Source of the DNA: Lycocorax pyrrhopterus obiensis | Taxonomy: Eukaryota > Chordata > Aves > Passeriformes > Paradisaeidae | DNA length: 64,000 nt | NCBI GenBank assembly: GCA_014706295.1 | Contig: JACSVZ010000006.1 | Location: forward strand, 28,743,629-28,807,628 | Direction of reading: 5' to 3' | Shown: positions 61,531-64,000 of the stretch, piece by piece | Layout: each line of letters begins with the position of its first letter | How positions within the stretch are numbered: the first letter of the stretch is position 1 | Program-made: the position numbers and the translations under genes | The notes under the pieces: generated by a model | The model's input: only the letters and a program-made list of their open reading frames with translations | The model's database searches: none | What the model was told of the DNA's origin: nothing

Positions 61531-64000
61531 TATATGGCACAAATGCTCTGGAGCATGTGGCTCTTCTAGCTGTCTTCTACATGTGTGTTAGGGCATTGGC
61601 TATAAATATAACACCATGCATAGCTGATAACGTGGAGTATTCAGAGGCTGCATCTATTTATACAAGTTGCAAAAGTTAGCTGCAGTCAACTGGGGTCTTG
61701 TCTGCAGCCTCAGGGTTAGCGTATATAATCACCGTGCGATTTCAACTGAGCCCTGTTCTCAGCTGTGTAGCAAATGAAAAGTAGACTTCTCATAGTGAAA
61801 GTGGGGCCAGAGGCTGCTTTGTGGTCTTCAGTTAGAGTTTTCAATTGCTTTGATAGTTATTTTAAGAAAATTAAAGTTCTTCCACAGGAAACAACCTTCA
61901 CAACTGTGAGGTCTAAATTTACCTACTGCCAGCTTCATCCCAATAAGCTCATGTGACTCAGCATTCTGCTGAGAGATGCTCTAACACTTTAACAGAAATC
62001 TTTCATGGATTTCTCTCACTTAAAAGTCAAAAATGTTTGACTTATTTCATTCCTGTGTGCTCATGGGCACAGAGGTCATGGTAATGTAGTTGTAGCAATT
62101 TTAGGTCTTATAAATCTAATTGATTTCGATACCGATGTGCACATAATCCACATTCTAGGACCAAATATTTCCAACACAAGACTTTTATACTGAGATAATG
62201 TAATATTCTCTCTCCCATTCCTTCATAGTTTAATCTCAAGAGAAGGAGCCTACATTTATCTTATCTCCTAATCATTACCAGGGAAATTCTACAGGGTCAG
62301 CTTAGTAAGAAAGGCAGGGAGGTAGTAAAAAATTGATTTTACTTTTAGAATGGGGGAAAAAGAACGTTGTCTACACAACACTACGCTTTAATCAGTTGGA
62401 AGTAGAAAGAAAGTCTTATAGGACCACTTTTGCAGATACCTTATCATGCAACATTTACATAATAAAATATGTACATTGTAGTTCTTAGCTGTGACAAAAG
62501 ACCTATTTTAGTTTTCTTGTGTAACTAAAATACAAACTTGTAATTCTGTCAACCCTATAAAATAACTTCATTAAAGTTTAACACAGGGAATGTGATAATC
62601 ATATGAAGCAGAGATAAAGAACACCATTTAAAGTGACACAAATGTGGGACCTGTATGTGGGACACTTTATCCAAAAATGTCTTTTTCCTTGTGATTTTCA
62701 CAGTTTCCAAAAGAAGGATGTAGAAAGGCACCCACAAACAACTGTTATAGAGCTCAGTAAGCTGACATCCTAAATTACTCTTTCCAGGCTGTAAATGGTT
62801 TGATCATGGTTTTAATACATAGCTGAAAGTGCATGCTATGTTTAAAAAGGATGTTTCCGGGCAATGGAAGAGAAAGTTTCCTGTTTGATGGCTTGACCAA
62901 GACAAAGCAGGAAAAGGAGAGTTTAGGTCTGAAGACTGGAGAAATCCTCTTTTTTAAAAGCTGGTCAGAGGAGGAAGAATGAACGCAAAGCGGGGGGTGA
63001 CTGAGCTTGCCTATGGCAAAAACAGATCCCTAAACCAGCAATAGCACTGAGGAAATTTTCCTGAGGACCCACAGGAAATGAAACAAATCCAGGAATGCAC
63101 TGAAACCTTCAGGCACACTGAGCAATGGAAAAACTTGTTTACAAACTGTCTAGAATACCACTGTCTTTTAGTAGACCTGGTCTTTATTCTCTGCTTTCAG
63201 AGATACTTTATTTTTTTTTGTTTTCCAGCAAAGTCTAGCGTGATAAACTGGCAAGGCTTTGGTGTGCTCACTTTTAAAGTTGGTGCAGTCTCTACAAAAC
63301 TCTGACCTCCATAAGGGTTTGTTATATAGGCAACAAAGATTAAAAACCAACCAGTGTCTAAAACTGAGTTCCGTGCTCTTACTGACCTCTAGAAAGACTG
63401 TTAATCAAAATGTTCATTTGAACAGCATTAGTATCTTCAATCTGGGTTTTTTAGGTCTGCCCTAAATGACTTTGCCATGATAAGTTTCTCCTGTTTGACA
63501 GATATTGAGAAACCATTAGCCTTGTAATCACTTCATAAAGAAAGAGATATCCTGAATTTCTGTTCAGTTACTGTAGCTTGAAATTCATTCTCAACGTCCA
63601 AAAAACGTAACATTTTAGGAAAACAAGTGGCTATTGGGATTACCATGGTTGCTATGCCTGGCCTGGCTTTACAGTGTATGTTTGCTTTATAATGCTATCA
63701 AGTCGAGTTGTCTTAAGAAGTAGCATATTCATTGTAAAAGCTAACAGAATAAGATAAAGCTATCACATGCAAATGTCAATGAACAAGTGTTTTGATTAGG
63801 GCACTAAATGGAAGTTCAATAAAAGTCACTCTGTAATACAGGTTGCAGCTGTTCTGTGGAACAGCCCCTTGACAGCCTCATACCACAGCAGCCTGAGAGG
63901 CTGAACAGAGATCACTCTGCTTTCCTGACATTAAATAAATAAGTCTGTCCATCACACCTATCTTGTCTCAATCTGATTAAAGTATACTCTGTAAGGATCA
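61531..64000. other. Unique sequence to the window end, no supported gene
   Basis: AT-rich DNA with short open frames (up to 75 codons) on both strands and no recognised motif or repeat family. Confidence 0.45.

Noticed and set aside
1..64000. Bacterial or phage systems, CRISPR arrays, operons
   Set aside because: Repeat content, intron-like AT-rich DNA and lack of long open frames indicate a vertebrate nuclear genome.

Overview
This looks like an AT-rich, gene-poor stretch of a bird genome, probably a neoavian bird and quite likely a songbird. The evidence is the repeat content: fragments of CR1-type LINEs on both strands, including the avian CR1 3-prime end, and three long terminal repeats resembling avian endogenous-retrovirus LTRs that I know from songbird genomes. 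There are no bacterial operons, no ribosome-binding-site-led gene runs, no CRISPR arrays, and no tRNA or rRNA genes that I can recognise. I found no complete protein-coding gene. The window reads as intergenic or deep intronic DNA.

Layout. 1-9.3 kb: mostly unique sequence with a TA/TG microsatellite, a minus-strand CR1 reverse-transcriptase fragment (1.79-2.37 kb) carrying a small internal inversion, two short plus-strand CR1 pieces (6.5 and 8.4 kb), and a 264-base uninterrupted homopyrimidine tract (7.5-7.8 kb). 9.3-15.5 kb: unique sequence, a TAAAAA hexamer array (14.5 kb), then the only CpG-rich patch I noticed outside repeats (15.0-15.3 kb), a candidate regulatory element. 15.5-26.3 kb: unique sequence with one CR1 3-prime end (22.2 kb). 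26.4-27.1 kb: a degraded plus-strand LTR. 27-39.6 kb: unique sequence with two old CR1/L3-like minus-strand pieces (32.8 and 37.5 kb), a second LTR (34.6-35.2 kb) with a visible TATA box and polyadenylation signal, and a very AT-rich patch (35.6 kb). 39.68-40.26 kb: a minus-strand solo LTR with a perfect 5-base target duplication. 40.3-64 kb: unique sequence with CR1 pieces at 44.3, 49.3, 52.8 and possibly 54.8 kb, two strong hairpins, a 22-base perfect palindrome and a small tandem duplication.

A few minus-strand open frames (near 5.4, 12.3, 42.3 and 61.0 kb) have protein-like composition or splice-like flanks, but none matches a family I can name. The number and length of open frames are close to chance for AT-rich DNA, so they are listed as weak candidates. 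I see no sign of an undescribed multi-gene system. The most distinctive observations are the microinversion inside the first CR1 copy, the homopyrimidine tract, the CpG patch and the hairpins. Elements were identified by eye from remembered family sequence. Repeat boundaries are good to roughly 10-30 bases unless target-site duplications are cited.
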